DNA of 64,000 nt, taken from NCBI GenBank assembly GCA_024401435.1, contig JAKSLB010000013.1, positions 1 through 64,000 on the forward strand, in the 5' to 3' direction. The number at the start of each line of letters is the position of its first letter. Within the stretch, counting starts at the first letter, position 1. Below the pieces are notes generated by a model. It searched no databases. It had not been told where the DNA came from and saw only the letters and a list, made by a program, of their open reading frames with translations. This document shows positions 1 to 8,329 of this stretch, piece after piece. This DNA comes from Paludibacteraceae bacterium. GTDB lineage: Bacteria; Bacteroidota; Bacteroidia; Bacteroidales; Paludibacteraceae. A program made the position numbers and the translations under genes.

Positions 1-57
1 CTTTATTTCTTCCATTGGAGTATCCTTTATTTCTTCCATTGGAGTATCCTTTATTGT
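1..57. repeat. 24-bp tandem direct repeat
   Basis: Two identical 24-bp units (1-24 and 25-48) are followed by the start of a third, diverged unit. They lie in frame in the minus-strand gene and encode repeats of DTPMEEIK. The array may continue left of the window. Confidence 0.85.
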
Positions 58-432
58 TTCCAAAGCAATGCACCACTTTTCGGTAGAATCCTTCCAATCA
101 TATTCTTCTAAATCAACATATATTACATTTTCAACATCTGTATTTGGATTGATGAGTAAATCTATTTGTTTAAGTGTATCCAATGTCAATGGGTATGATA
201 TGAACAGTTTGTTACTAATTGATTCAATGTTTTGTAGAATATCATCGTAATATTGTTCCACCAATAGGTCTTTATCATCTTGGTACTTTTCAATTAAGAT
301 GTATGTACTATTATTACTAGCGGTTAGATAGTATGTGTTCTTGTTTAAACCTTTGTTAAAGGTACAAATATGTTCAAATATTATGGAGTTCTTCATAAGA
401 AGAAACATAAGTTCTTTTGCGGATTCTATCAT
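1..432 (-). CDS. Hypothetical protein, 3' end beyond the window
   Basis: An open frame runs from an ATG at 432-430 to the left edge without a stop, so the C-terminus is missing. A GGAGG ribosome-binding site lies just upstream, inside the end of the preceding gene, with one base between that gene's stop and this ATG. The protein begins MIESAKELMFLLMKNS. Near the edge it carries a tandem octapeptide DTPMEEIK encoded by a 24-bp direct repeat. I recognise no domain. Confidence 0.75.
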   Translation of the reverse strand, partial: MIESAKELMFLLMKNSIIFEHICTFNKGLNKNTYYLTASNNSTYILIEKYQDDKDLLVEQYYDDILQNIESISNKLFISYPLTLDTLKQIDLLINPNTDVENVIYVDLEEYDWKDSTEKWCIALETIKDTPMEEIKDTPMEEIK

Positions 433-433
433 T

Positions 434-685
434 TTAGTCCTCCAAGTTTATATTTAGGTTAATCATATCCATAAATTTATGTGTCAAGATATTGACCATT
501 TCCAAATCTTCATTTTCAATGCATTCAAACCATCTAGTGCCGACCATTTCGCAAGTATAGTCCTCTTTGCCTTTCTTGAAGAATGCTATGGCATATCCAG
601 GTCTAATTAGTTCAAACATTTCGCCATTTGAATCTGGATATTCTCTCCAAGTATAGTCCTTGTATGTGATTGTTGGCTTCACCAT
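434..685 (-). CDS. Hypothetical protein (83 aa)
   Basis: Small acidic, aromatic-rich protein without a recognised domain. It overlaps the upstream gene by 7 bp and is followed after one base by the next ATG, so it belongs to a translationally coupled minus-strand series. Confidence 0.7.
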   Translation of the reverse strand: MVKPTITYKDYTWREYPDSNGEMFELIRPGYAIAFFKKGKEDYTCEMVGTRWFECIENEDLEMVNILTHKFMDMINLNINLED

Positions 686-1203
686 CTTCTTTCATACTCC
701 TTTGAATAATCAAAATCAATATCCTTGATGCCAAGGTCATTCATCACAATTCTTGCAAATATGTTCCAATTTGCATTTAGTTGTGTATATATGTCTGTCT
801 TGAATTGGGTATGGTTGAACATATCACAAATGACTATCTCATGTTCCACTTTAGCCCAAAAGTAGTATTGGCAATCACTCTTGAGTCTATAGTTTAGGGC
901 ATATACGATAGGATATTCATATTCAAGTACCTTGTGTTTGAAGAATTCCTTTTCAAAGTCCTTTGAAAATGGAATAGCATTCTTACCATAAATCTTCTTA
1001 ATGTCTTCAATCATCATCTCATAGGTATATGATTTTCCATTATCATTGAAATATCTATCAAGAATCTTCTTTATGCCACTTTTAAGTTTCTTCAATTCGG
1101 TCTTGATTCTTCCCATTTGTCCGTATTCAAATATGTTTACAATTTCAATCTTATTTGAGTTGAAACTACTTGTGAATACATTATACACAGGTATATCTTT
1201 CAT
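679..1203 (-). CDS. Hypothetical protein (174 aa)
   Basis: Lysine-rich N-terminal half (residues 30-75, helical in appearance) followed by a mixed C-terminal half with several aromatic residues. No known motif. It overlaps both neighbours by a few bases. Confidence 0.7.
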   Translation of the reverse strand: MKDIPVYNVFTSSFNSNKIEIVNIFEYGQMGRIKTELKKLKSGIKKILDRYFNDNGKSYTYEMMIEDIKKIYGKNAIPFSKDFEKEFFKHKVLEYEYPIVYALNYRLKSDCQYYFWAKVEHEIVICDMFNHTQFKTDIYTQLNANWNIFARIVMNDLGIKDIDFDYSKEYERRW

Positions 1204-1331
1204 TTTCCAATTACTCCATAGGTTAAGTTGACTATGACAATTAGACTATACATCAAGCATTTCTCTTTTTCGGTTATAGTACCTTCACTATATTTCTTAC
1301 GGAGAAATATATATTGCTTGTATAGTTCCAT
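1200..1331 (-). CDS. Hypothetical small protein (43 aa)
   Basis: The first ATG in the frame is at 1331, giving a 43-residue protein with a hydrophobic segment near its C-terminus. A longer version would need a TTG at 1403 and would overlap the preceding gene by 53 bp, so the ATG is preferred. The stop overlaps the start of the next gene (ATGA). Confidence 0.5.
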   Translation of the reverse strand: MELYKQYIFLRKKYSEGTITEKEKCLMYSLIVIVNLTYGVIGK

Positions 1332-1350
1332 TTTTTGTCTTTCATACTTG

Positions 1351-1620
1351 CTACATTTGGAAAAAAGACCATAAGATGGGGTGTTTCTTGATTTGTTCCG
1401 CAAGGAAGTAATAATGATGAATGGCAGAATTTTCCCAATTTCCAGTATACATCACTGGAACATCATTTGGGTTGACCAAATCAGTAAAGATTTGTGATTG
1501 TTCAAGACCAGTCAAATAACCACACATATTGCCAGTCTTTTCTTTATGTTGGTTATGATATTCTTCAATTTGCTTCATTGCTTTTTTTGCAAGTTTGCGG
1601 TTCTTTAGGAAATTGAACAT
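1351..1620 (-). CDS. Hypothetical protein (89 aa)
   Basis: Basic N-terminus (FLKNRKLAKKAMKQIEEY, amphipathic helix) and a neutral remainder. No recognised family. An AGGAAG site sits upstream of the ATG. Confidence 0.65.
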   Translation of the reverse strand: MFNFLKNRKLAKKAMKQIEEYHNQHKEKTGNMCGYLTGLEQSQIFTDLVNPNDVPVMYTGNWENSAIHHYYFLAEQIKKHPILWSFFQM

Positions 1621-1629
1621 ATACTTCCT

Positions 1630-2052
1630 TTAACCATTTAGATTAAGTTCATTTTCTAGAAACCTAATATAATTATCCGCTAGATTCATATATTCCTTTT
1701 GTAGAAAGAATCTATCGTGTGGGTTTAATTCATTGTTGATGTCGTTTAGAAGTTTTTCTTTCTTTACTTCAAATTCCTTTTTAGTCATTGTTTTATCCTC
1801 ATTTATGTTTTTGTTTGCTTGTTCTAGTTTATCTTGTAATTCTTCAATAGTAGCTTTAGCAGATTCCAAATCCATCTTGCAATTTTCAAAAGCATCATCC
1901 AATTCTGACACAAGTTCTTCTACTTCAGAATACTTTAGATAGGCAAAATCATTATCGCATTCATATTTAGTTTCTTCCATATCAGGGCTTGCTTCGCCTT
2001 CTATATAATTTGTAGTAGGAATATATTTTGTCAATTCATCAAGTCGTTTCAT
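1630..2052 (-). CDS. Coiled-coil hypothetical protein (140 aa)
   Basis: Residues 45-130 are rich in Glu, Lys and Leu with heptad spacing, consistent with a coiled coil. The start overlaps the stop of the upstream membrane protein (TAATG), implying coupled translation. Function unknown. Confidence 0.7.
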   Translation of the reverse strand: MKRLDELTKYIPTTNYIEGEASPDMEETKYECDNDFAYLKYSEVEELVSELDDAFENCKMDLESAKATIEELQDKLEQANKNINEDKTMTKKEFEVKKEKLLNDINNELNPHDRFFLQKEYMNLADNYIRFLENELNLNG

Positions 2053-2237
2053 TATTTCCTCTCATTGAACCATTTCATAAGTCTATTGTTGAACAATATG
2101 ATTATCATAATGACAATTGCTATGGTATTTGGAATCCACACTTTATCAATACCAAATATGGAATCTACAATGACATTTGCAAGTAGCCATATGAATGAAA
2201 ATATAATGACAAAGTTATCCTTTCTTTTTGTTCTCAT
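2052..2237 (-). CDS. Small membrane protein (61 aa)
   Basis: Two hydrophobic helices (about residues 8-26 and 34-49) lie between basic ends (RTKRK at the N-terminus, WFNERK at the C-terminus), suggesting an inner-membrane hairpin. Function unknown. It is coupled to the coiled-coil gene downstream. Confidence 0.65.
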   Translation of the reverse strand: MRTKRKDNFVIIFSFIWLLANVIVDSIFGIDKVWIPNTIAIVIMIIILFNNRLMKWFNERK

Positions 2238-2255
2238 TGGATTAACCTTATGGTT

Positions 2256-2645
2256 TTAAATTGACTTCATAGCCATACCATTGATTATGTTGCTATAAGG
2301 GATTTCTTTATCAAAGTAGAATACTCTAACCTTGTTTTCATTCATATCTAGGACATAACTATAATCTGAACATCTATTGGCAATCAATTCCTTTAAATTG
2401 TTGTTCATACATCTATCATAAACCCATCTATCCTCATCAATATCATCATATCTATGGTGTTCGGCATTGAACATCTTGATTAAATCTTTAAATCCTTCCT
2501 TGGTTATGTTTCCAGAATTCTTGAAATCTTCTAGGAAATAATAGGCATCCTTACCATAACCTTCTAGGTACATATCACCATTGAATTCGGTAGATTGATA
2601 GATTGTACCATCCTTCAAAATCAAGTAGAAAGTTCCTCTTGTCAT
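2256..2645 (-). CDS. Hypothetical protein (129 aa)
   Basis: Begins with a beta-strand-like segment (GTFYLILKDGTIYQS) and continues acidic and aromatic-rich. No recognised domain. An AGGA site precedes the start, which overlaps the stop of the upstream 46-residue gene by 4 bp (ATGA). Confidence 0.7.
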   Translation of the reverse strand: MTRGTFYLILKDGTIYQSTEFNGDMYLEGYGKDAYYFLEDFKNSGNITKEGFKDLIKMFNAEHHRYDDIDEDRWVYDRCMNNNLKELIANRCSDYSYVLDMNENKVRVFYFDKEIPYSNIINGMAMKSI

Positions 2646-2782
2646 TTTTTATTATTCCTATATTTGTCTAGTTCTTTAATGATTTCCTTGGTTCTTTTGA
2701 CATCCCTATGGGTTTGTATGATAAAGTATATTGAAACCACAAGGCACATTATCTGTATCAAAATTAAAATTATTTTTTCCAT
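2642..2782 (-). CDS. Small single-span membrane protein (46 aa)
   Basis: Short gene with overlapping signals at both ends: its ATG overlaps the upstream stop (TAATG at 2782) and its stop overlaps the downstream start (ATGA at 2642-2645). The product has one hydrophobic helix (about residues 3-23, from KIILILIQIMCLVV onward) and a basic cytoplasmic tail. Double coupling and the absence of any gap support it as real. Function unknown. Confidence 0.65.
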   Translation of the reverse strand: MEKIILILIQIMCLVVSIYFIIQTHRDVKRTKEIIKELDKYRNNKK

Positions 2783-3525
2783 TATTTCAACCTTTCAAAA
2801 AGTTTACAATATGATTCCATAGCATTTGAATCAATCATATCCCTATAAATTCCACCATAATAGTTTGATGTATTGTCTTCATTTACAATATCATAACTTA
2901 TCTTTGCGTGTTCATCATTTTCCTTGTAGTATTCTACCTTTTTCAATATGAAATAATGAATCTTGTCTTCTTCATCCTTACATTGAGCCATTGCGAAATC
3001 ACCATCAAATGCTAATCTAGCGGTATCCAATTCAATGACATAATCAATCTTATCCAAGTCTTCGTGGGTTCTACAAAATTGCTTGATATGGTACTTTGAC
3101 CGCATATACCAATCATCATTGACTACATAGGTCTTATGCACTTGGGAAATGTATTCCGCACCGCATTCTGGGTCTTCGGTGATATGATATATAAGTCCGT
3201 CCTCTGGAACTTCAATGATTCGTAAATCATGACCATCATTTAATTCATCAAGTTCCTTATAGTCAAAGTGGAGTTCTTCAACAAGATTAAGTATGATTTG
3301 TCTAAATGTATCAGAACCATTCATATATGGATTAAATCTTATGTATTCTTCTTCTTCATCCTTATAACCACCCAAGGTTTCAAAATACTTATTCCATATA
3401 GATGCATAGGTTTCACCTGATGGATAATCACCAGTTTGAAAAAGATGATTTGAAACTAGATAGTCCCAAGCACCTTTTGTAATCTTTGCACCGCCTATGC
3501 TATTCGCAACTAGAAATTTCTTCAT
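2782..3525 (-). CDS. Hypothetical protein (247 aa)
   Basis: Acidic protein, the largest of this minus-strand block. The N-terminus (KKFLVANSIGGAKITKGAWDYLV) looks like a strand then a helix. The C-terminal half holds several strand-like stretches, and I see no catalytic motif. It overlaps the upstream gene by ATGA and the downstream membrane gene by TAATG. GAGG lies upstream of the start. Confidence 0.7.
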   Translation of the reverse strand: MKKFLVANSIGGAKITKGAWDYLVSNHLFQTGDYPSGETYASIWNKYFETLGGYKDEEEEYIRFNPYMNGSDTFRQIILNLVEELHFDYKELDELNDGHDLRIIEVPEDGLIYHITEDPECGAEYISQVHKTYVVNDDWYMRSKYHIKQFCRTHEDLDKIDYVIELDTARLAFDGDFAMAQCKDEEDKIHYFILKKVEYYKENDEHAKISYDIVNEDNTSNYYGGIYRDMIDSNAMESYCKLFERLK

Positions 3526-3917
3526 TTTTGACCCTCAATTAGGTTGACAATTTCAATGAAATTGTATTTTGAAACAAATGCAATGTCGCCATCAATGTTA
3601 AGAGCTGGATAGAATATATCCTTGTAATATAGACTCATTCCATTGTTATCAACTATTTTTTCCATACTAAAATAGAAAAATTCATCAACACAGCCCCTTT
3701 CATCATATATGACAAGTTTCTTGATTTTCTTGTATATACAATTAACATCGTGGTCTACATCTTCTTCTGGGTCAAACTTGTATTTCCAATCAAATTCAAG
3801 CAATGACTCATTATCGTTACTATCAAAGATTGCATATTGCTTAATATCCTTAAATCTATTAAGATTAAGTCTATTGGCAGCAACGACACCCTTGATGACA
3901 ATCATTTCATCTTTCAT
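3522..3917 (-). CDS. Hypothetical protein (131 aa)
   Basis: Mixed alpha/beta composition with an acidic middle (DSNDNESLLEFDW, DPEEDVDHD). No recognised family. AGGA precedes the ATG, and its stop overlaps the next start. Confidence 0.7.
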   Translation of the reverse strand: MKDEMIVIKGVVAANRLNLNRFKDIKQYAIFDSNDNESLLEFDWKYKFDPEEDVDHDVNCIYKKIKKLVIYDERGCVDEFFYFSMEKIVDNNGMSLYYKDIFYPALNIDGDIAFVSKYNFIEIVNLIEGQK

Positions 3918-3925
3918 ATAATTTC

Positions 3926-4555
3926 CTATTTCTTCATATTGACAAGAGGCTCATCTTCTAGAATCCAAGCGGTAGCGGTCTTGGTTGCACCATTACCTTC
4001 GGCAATCCAATTACCGCAACTAAATCTTTCCCATTCATAAGTACCATCCCACCTTCTACCGATGAATTTAGGATTTTCATCCTTTAGGTGGTACTTGTCC
4101 GTAACCTTGTCCTTATATTCCTTCCAAGAATTACATTGGATATGTTCTTCCAATACATGCTTGCCATCCTTGTAACCCTTGATGTTTATTTCGTTAGGCA
4201 TATAGACAGTAAGGATATGGTCTACTGGACTATCATACCAAAAGCAAGACCAAGGGGAACGGCATCTATATTCAATCATTCTATTTTGCTTGCACCATTG
4301 GAAACGACCTTCATAATCGCAAGAGAATGTATGGGTGAAACTACATAGTGTTAGATATTCATTTTCATAGTACAAGTCAGACAACACAAGTCTTGCGTGT
4401 TCATCCAATGCGTTGAATACGGAATCCCAAACGGCATCATCAATGATATCCGTCCACTTGTGTGAACCAGGTGCTGGAGACGCACTAAACTTGTCGGTCT
4501 TGTCAAACATTAGGAAAGGCTTGACTATTCTTGTTAAAATCTTTCTAAAATTCAT
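3926..4555 (-). CDS. Hypothetical protein (209 aa), Trp/Cys-rich
   Basis: Contains many Trp and Cys residues, notably CSFTHTFSCDYEGRFQWC and RCRSPWSCFWYDSP (about residues 70-110), which could be a metal site or a compact fold. The N-terminus is basic. GAGG lies upstream of the start. I recognise no family. Confidence 0.7.
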   Translation of the reverse strand: MNFRKILTRIVKPFLMFDKTDKFSASPAPGSHKWTDIIDDAVWDSVFNALDEHARLVLSDLYYENEYLTLCSFTHTFSCDYEGRFQWCKQNRMIEYRCRSPWSCFWYDSPVDHILTVYMPNEINIKGYKDGKHVLEEHIQCNSWKEYKDKVTDKYHLKDENPKFIGRRWDGTYEWERFSCGNWIAEGNGATKTATAWILEDEPLVNMKK

Positions 4556-4585
4556 ATTTTAAACCTCAATTTCTTTCCACAGAAA

Positions 4586-4750
4586 TTATAAATCCTCTTT
4601 AATTTCAAGTGTTTCGCCAATATCTCTATCTTCATACGCTTCCTTGAAAGCATCAGTCGCAGCTATTCGTTGATAGCGGTCTTTTATGCCAATAGGTCTT
4701 TCAAGTTCTGCGTTTCGTAAATTACAAGATTGTACCTTATCATCACCCAT
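4586..4750 (-). CDS. Hypothetical small protein (54 aa)
   Basis: Fills the gap between two larger genes and begins MGDDKVQSCNLRNAELERP. Charged and soluble. An AAGG is about 13 bases upstream. Supported by position, strand and lack of competing frames only. Confidence 0.5.
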   Translation of the reverse strand: MGDDKVQSCNLRNAELERPIGIKDRYQRIAATDAFKEAYEDRDIGETLEIKEDL

Positions 4751-4764
4751 TTCATTGTACCTTA

Positions 4765-5136
4765 TTACTTTAGATAGTTGAAGTTTGGGTTATTGTTTTC
4801 GGCATACATATATGCGTTTGTTGTTCCGTTTAGGAAATTACAACAATCGGTTTCTATCTTATCCCTAACAATGAAATAATTACGAGGATGGAAAGATATG
4901 ATAAAACAATCTGGGTCTTCAGCCAAAGCATTGTCAATATCCTTCATCACTTGGTTGAAAGTCAAAGATACCTCATCAACATCAAACTTATGGGTGTGTT
5001 TTTCCCAACGCATAGGGCAATCACTTGGATATTCCATTTTGTATGAATATATGATATGACTTACATAACTCATAGGTGCAAGTTTTACCTTACCGCTCTT
5101 TATGTCTTTTAGATATATAGGGTTGTTCTTTGACAT
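4765..5136 (-). CDS. Hypothetical protein (123 aa)
   Basis: No recognised domain. AAGGA lies upstream of the ATG. It is the first gene after the terminator-like hairpin at 5175-5199, so it may start a separate transcription unit. Confidence 0.7.
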   Translation of the reverse strand: MSKNNPIYLKDIKSGKVKLAPMSYVSHIIYSYKMEYPSDCPMRWEKHTHKFDVDEVSLTFNQVMKDIDNALAEDPDCFIISFHPRNYFIVRDKIETDCCNFLNGTTNAYMYAENNNPNFNYLK

Positions 5137-5174
5137 ATTTAATCCTTTATGGTTTTATCACAAAATAACAAAAA

Positions 5175-5199
5175 ATATGGAACTTAACAAGTCCCATAT
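5175..5199 (-). terminator. Rho-independent terminator (minus strand)
   Basis: An 11-bp stem with one mismatch and a 3-base loop is followed on the minus strand by TTTTTTGTTATTTT. It ends the unit containing 5210-9428. A T-run also follows on the plus strand. Confidence 0.6.
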
Positions 5200-5209
5200 T
5201 GATATTTTT

Positions 5210-5419
5210 TTAATCACAATGTTTCAACTTTTCTATTTCTTCTTCAAGTTTTTCACATTTTTCACGCCAAGACCGTTCCCAAAACTCACTTTGTTCTAGT
5301 TGGTTTTTAAGTCTTTCATTTTCTTGTTGAATTTGTAGAACCTCACCGATTTCAACATACAAGCCGTTGTCGTGTTCAACCATCTTATTGTTTATGAAAT
5401 CCGCATAAAATGTTCTCAT
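5210..5419 (-). CDS. Coiled-coil small protein (69 aa)
   Basis: Residues 28-67 form a clear leucine/glutamate heptad pattern (ENERLKNQLEQSE onward), a likely dimeric coiled coil. The N-terminal 25 residues look like a short beta unit. AAGGAA precedes the start. Function unknown. Confidence 0.65.
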   Translation of the reverse strand: MRTFYADFINNKMVEHDNGLYVEIGEVLQIQQENERLKNQLEQSEFWERSWREKCEKLEEEIEKLKHCD

Positions 5420-5431
5420 ATGATTCCTTTG

Positions 5432-5803
5432 CTAGGGTTTAGGAGAAATACCTTCAAAGACTATCTTGTAAAGTTCCTTATCATTTTCATCAAGAGTGAT
5501 AGTATCCAATATATCGGCTAATGCGGTTAGCATTTCCTTCTTGATTACATCAATATCCTTAAAGTTAAGCAAATCCGCTTCATTTTTTGTTTCCCACCAA
5601 AGATAATCTTTAATAGATAGTTCTACTGACCAACCATCTTTATTAGTAACAGCGTTTATTCGTTTACCACTATTATTATATGCCTGCTTTAGCTTATCTG
5701 GCATATTTTCAATTAGCCACCTATGAAATTCGTGGAACTTCTGAAACTTTTCTTCATTTGTTTCTTCGTATTTCTTGAATACATTAAAAATTTTATTAAA
5801 CAT
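5432..5803 (-). CDS. Hypothetical protein (123 aa)
   Basis: Mostly helical in appearance, with a Trp-rich middle (DGWSVELSIKDYLWWETK). No recognised family. GGAG lies upstream of the ATG. Confidence 0.7.
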   Translation of the reverse strand: MFNKIFNVFKKYEETNEEKFQKFHEFHRWLIENMPDKLKQAYNNSGKRINAVTNKDGWSVELSIKDYLWWETKNEADLLNFKDIDVIKKEMLTALADILDTITLDENDKELYKIVFEGISPKP

Positions 5804-5806
5804 ATT

Positions 5807-6112
5807 TTATTCTCCTTCACTCCAAACTTCAAATTCAATCTTATTATCGGTTCCAGCTACACCAACAATAAATTGATGGTCTTCAAGTGTTTCATCAATG
5901 TAAACTTTAATAATAGCATTAAGTGTACCATATTCATTAGAAGATATAGATGGTTTATTTAAGAAAAAAGGTGTTCCATACTTTTCAATAAATTCTGCCA
6001 TATTTTTAGACATATAACATTCATTTCCTACCATTTTAAATTTCGTTACACAGCTATTAGCATATTTCAATATTTGTGTAATTAATTGTGTACAGTGTTG
6101 TTGTTCATTCAT
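5807..6112 (-). CDS. Hypothetical protein (101 aa)
   Basis: Helical N-terminus and a strand-rich C-terminus. No recognised family. AAGGG lies upstream of the ATG. Confidence 0.65.
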   Translation of the reverse strand: MNEQQHCTQLITQILKYANSCVTKFKMVGNECYMSKNMAEFIEKYGTPFFLNKPSISSNEYGTLNAIIKVYIDETLEDHQFIVGVAGTDNKIEFEVWSEGE

Positions 6113-6117
6113 TTCAC

Positions 6118-6294
6118 TTATCCCTTCTTATATTTCCTATATTCAAAATAATCTAACACATTATCAAAATCATAAAATTCATCGTCTCTTTCACATTCGC
6201 AACATTCATTAGGTGGTTCATTATGTTCATTTAAAACTGATTGATAATAAGATTCGGTAATATGGAATGGACAATTTTCACAATGTAGTTTCAT
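6118..6294 (-). CDS. Cys-rich small protein, possible zinc binder (58 aa)
   Basis: A strong AAGGAG precedes the ATG at 6294. The product starts MKLHCENCPFH and continues with CCEC about 28 residues later. CxxC plus CCxC suggests a zinc knuckle, and the tail is acidic and aromatic. No family assigned. Confidence 0.65.
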   Translation of the reverse strand: MKLHCENCPFHITESYYQSVLNEHNEPPNECCECERDDEFYDFDNVLDYFEYRKYKKG

Positions 6295-6355
6295 ATATTA
6301 TTTCTCCTTTTTGTAACTTTATGTGTTTTTCCAATTCTTTACACCAGAAATATTT

Positions 6356-6697
6356 TTATTTTTCTACCTTTCCGCGAGGATAAAAGCATTTGTTATATTC
6401 TTCTTCAGTCTTAATTTCTATAATACCATCAGCAATACATTTTTGCTCGTCATAAGGAACTATTTTGAATAAATCATCTGGTATTTCTTCTGGTGAATTA
6501 ACTTGTAACCATTTTACAGATTCACTGTGTTTTGCCAAATATCTGTATAATTTAAGCTGATTTCTTATTTCTTGTTCGTAATATTCACGATTATAGATAG
6601 TATCAACTTTTACCACTCTTCCAGCTTTATTTACGAGCATCAATTCAGGGTCTTTATCCCATACTCTCCAAAACTTTTCAATTTGCACATATTTCAT
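6356..6697 (-). CDS. Hypothetical protein (113 aa)
   Basis: Helix-rich, charged. No recognised motif. GGAG lies upstream of the start. Confidence 0.7.
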   Translation of the reverse strand: MKYVQIEKFWRVWDKDPELMLVNKAGRVVKVDTIYNREYYEQEIRNQLKLYRYLAKHSESVKWLQVNSPEEIPDDLFKIVPYDEQKCIADGIIEIKTEEEYNKCFYPRGKVEK

Positions 6698-6717
6698 AAT
6701 TCACTCCAATAATATAA

Positions 6718-7023
6718 CTAAATAGCCTTATAATGTAAATATTCTTCGCCATCCATATTACTCATATATTTTAGCAAGTCTTTATAATAATTCTCTGTAG
6801 GTTTATTACTACCATAAAAATCTACGTTATCATTGATTATTTTGTTGATTGCTTGTGATATATCCTTAACTTTGGCTTTGTAGGTCAATGTGCAATAATC
6901 TGGTATACATTCATCATCAGAATAGTGAATTTCTTTCTCACCTAATTCACATCGTAAAGTCCAAAATGGTTCAGATAGTAGTATTTCTAATTCTTGTCCA
7001 TCTATATACATTCTTGTTGACAT
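6718..7023 (-). CDS. Hypothetical protein (101 aa)
   Basis: Begins MSTRMYIDGQELEILL. A beta-rich N-terminal half is followed by a helical half. AAGGAG lies upstream. No recognised family. Confidence 0.7.
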   Translation of the reverse strand: MSTRMYIDGQELEILLSEPFWTLRCELGEKEIHYSDDECIPDYCTLTYKAKVKDISQAINKIINDNVDFYGSNKPTENYYKDLLKYMSNMDGEEYLHYKAI

Positions 7024-7066
7024 TATAAGACGAACTCCTTTTATTTACTTAATTCTACTTTTTTAA

Positions 7067-7378
7067 TCAAAAACCTAGTTTAGTTAAGTGTTCATCTAGT
7101 TCTTCAATAGTTTTAATTTGCTTAAATAACTTAAAAAATTCAGAGTCTGGTTCAAAGTATTTGGGCCATTCAAATACTTTTCTAAAGTCATAATTTACAT
7201 TTTCTTTTAAAATTCCAACTTCGTGTTCACCATCATCTTTCCAATAATTGCTACCTAATCCACATGTGTAAACTATACAGCGATTATTATCTGTCCCATA
7301 CCAATATTCCGCTTCATCCCAATCAATTAATTCTAGGTTGTGCTTATGGATTATAGTTTCAATATCTATGTGTTTCAT
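7067..7378 (-). CDS. Hypothetical protein (103 aa)
   Basis: Aromatic, acidic protein (DWDEAEYWYGTDNNRC near residues 19-34). The GGAG in the end of the upstream small gene probably serves as its ribosome site. Function unknown. Confidence 0.7.
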   Translation of the reverse strand: MKHIDIETIIHKHNLELIDWDEAEYWYGTDNNRCIVYTCGLGSNYWKDDGEHEVGILKENVNYDFRKVFEWPKYFEPDSEFFKLFKQIKTIEELDEHLTKLGF

Positions 7379-7380
7379 TT

Positions 7381-7545
7381 TTACTTATTCTCCCTATCAA
7401 ACATGCTTCTTTTAGGAAATTCATCTCCACAATGTAAATCAAAAATGGGAAATCCTTTACACAATCTTACAGAAATGTTGTACTTCGTATCAGGCATTTC
7501 TTTCCATCCATAATCCACAAAATGTAATGGCTCATTTTCATTCAT
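7381..7545 (-). CDS. Hypothetical small protein (54 aa)
   Basis: The ATG at 7545 overlaps the stop of the upstream gene by 8 bp (ATGAATGA), and the stop is two bases from the next ATG. The product starts MNENEPLHFVDYGWKEM. Function unknown. Confidence 0.6.
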   Translation of the reverse strand: MNENEPLHFVDYGWKEMPDTKYNISVRLCKGFPIFDLHCGDEFPKRSMFDRENK

Positions 7546-7828
7546 AAAAACCTTCTTTCACTCGCTTCTTTAAAAGTTTAGTAGCATAAATTTCAAATTC
7601 ACTACTATTTTCTTCAAATAGTTTTTTAATTTCTTCATCCCAGTCTTTAAGAATATATGATAAAGATGTCCAAGTTATTACATAATGATGTTTTTTGGTT
7701 TCCTTATCATATAATCTTTCGCCATAATAAATATAAGTTCCTGGATTATGAAGCCCATAATAAGCAATAATTCTATCACTCACTTCCTTTGGACAAGTCA
7801 TAAAATCTTTCCATTCTTGGTCAGTCAT
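7538..7828 (-). CDS. Hypothetical protein (96 aa)
   Basis: I place the start at the ATG at 7828, which overlaps the upstream stop (ATGA) and has GGAAGGA upstream. A TTG at 7846 would lengthen it by six residues. The protein starts MTDQEWKDFM and has a strand-like HHYVITW segment. Function unknown. Confidence 0.65.
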   Translation of the reverse strand: MTDQEWKDFMTCPKEVSDRIIAYYGLHNPGTYIYYGERLYDKETKKHHYVITWTSLSYILKDWDEEIKKLFEENSSEFEIYATKLLKKRVKEGFYE

Positions 7829-8073
7829 AGATACTTTTCCTTCCAAAGTTTAAATTCCATTTTTAATTCTTCTATTTTTCTGCTTAATGTATGATTTTCA
7901 TTATTGAGATATTCCGTTTCTTTTTCAAGACTTTCAATATATCCACTATAAATCTTTTCTTTTTCTTTGAAAAAATCAAATTCAGATGAAGAAACGACTT
8001 TTGGTTTAACTCCAACTAAATAATACTTATTTTTCACATCATTTAGTTTTTCTTTAAATTCTTCTTTGGTCAT
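7825..8073 (-). CDS. Coiled-coil hypothetical protein (82 aa)
   Basis: The start is taken at 8073, where the ATG overlaps the upstream stop (ATGA) at a good distance from GAGGA. An ATG at 8085 is too close to that site. Residues 45-80 form a coiled coil. Function unknown. Confidence 0.6.
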   Translation of the reverse strand: MTKEEFKEKLNDVKNKYYLVGVKPKVVSSSEFDFFKEKEKIYSGYIESLEKETEYLNNENHTLSRKIEELKMEFKLWKEKYL

Positions 8074-8327
8074 AGATATGCCCATTCCTCTACATCTTCA
8101 TAAAAGTAACTTGTAGGTCCAAAGGTTTCAAAATGATATGGTCTCTTTTGATTTCCATAATAAATTCTATTTGTTTTTTCCATCCATCCTATTACATACT
8201 TAAAATCATTAATAATCTTCCTACTAGAAACCCAAGTTATGTCAGGTACTTTCATTATTATAACCTTATTCAAATCAGGTTTACACTCTTCTAATCTATA
8301 CCAAGTTAATGTTTGTTCTCTAGACAT
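8070..8327 (-). CDS. Hypothetical protein, possibly DUF551-like (85 aa)
   Basis: The pattern WYRLEECKPDLNKVIIM at the N-terminus and VEEWAYL at the C-terminus loosely resembles small phage DUF551 proteins, which open with W-x-P-V-x-E-x-L-P and end in H-W-M-P-L-P. The match is weak and function is unknown. Confidence 0.6.
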   Translation of the reverse strand: MSREQTLTWYRLEECKPDLNKVIIMKVPDITWVSSRKIINDFKYVIGWMEKTNRIYYGNQKRPYHFETFGPTSYFYEDVEEWAYL

Positions 8328-8329
8328 AA

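Noticed and set aside
1200-1403. TTG-started longer version of the 1200 gene
   Set aside because: It overlaps the preceding gene by 53 bp and lacks a ribosome site. The ATG at 1331 fits the gap.
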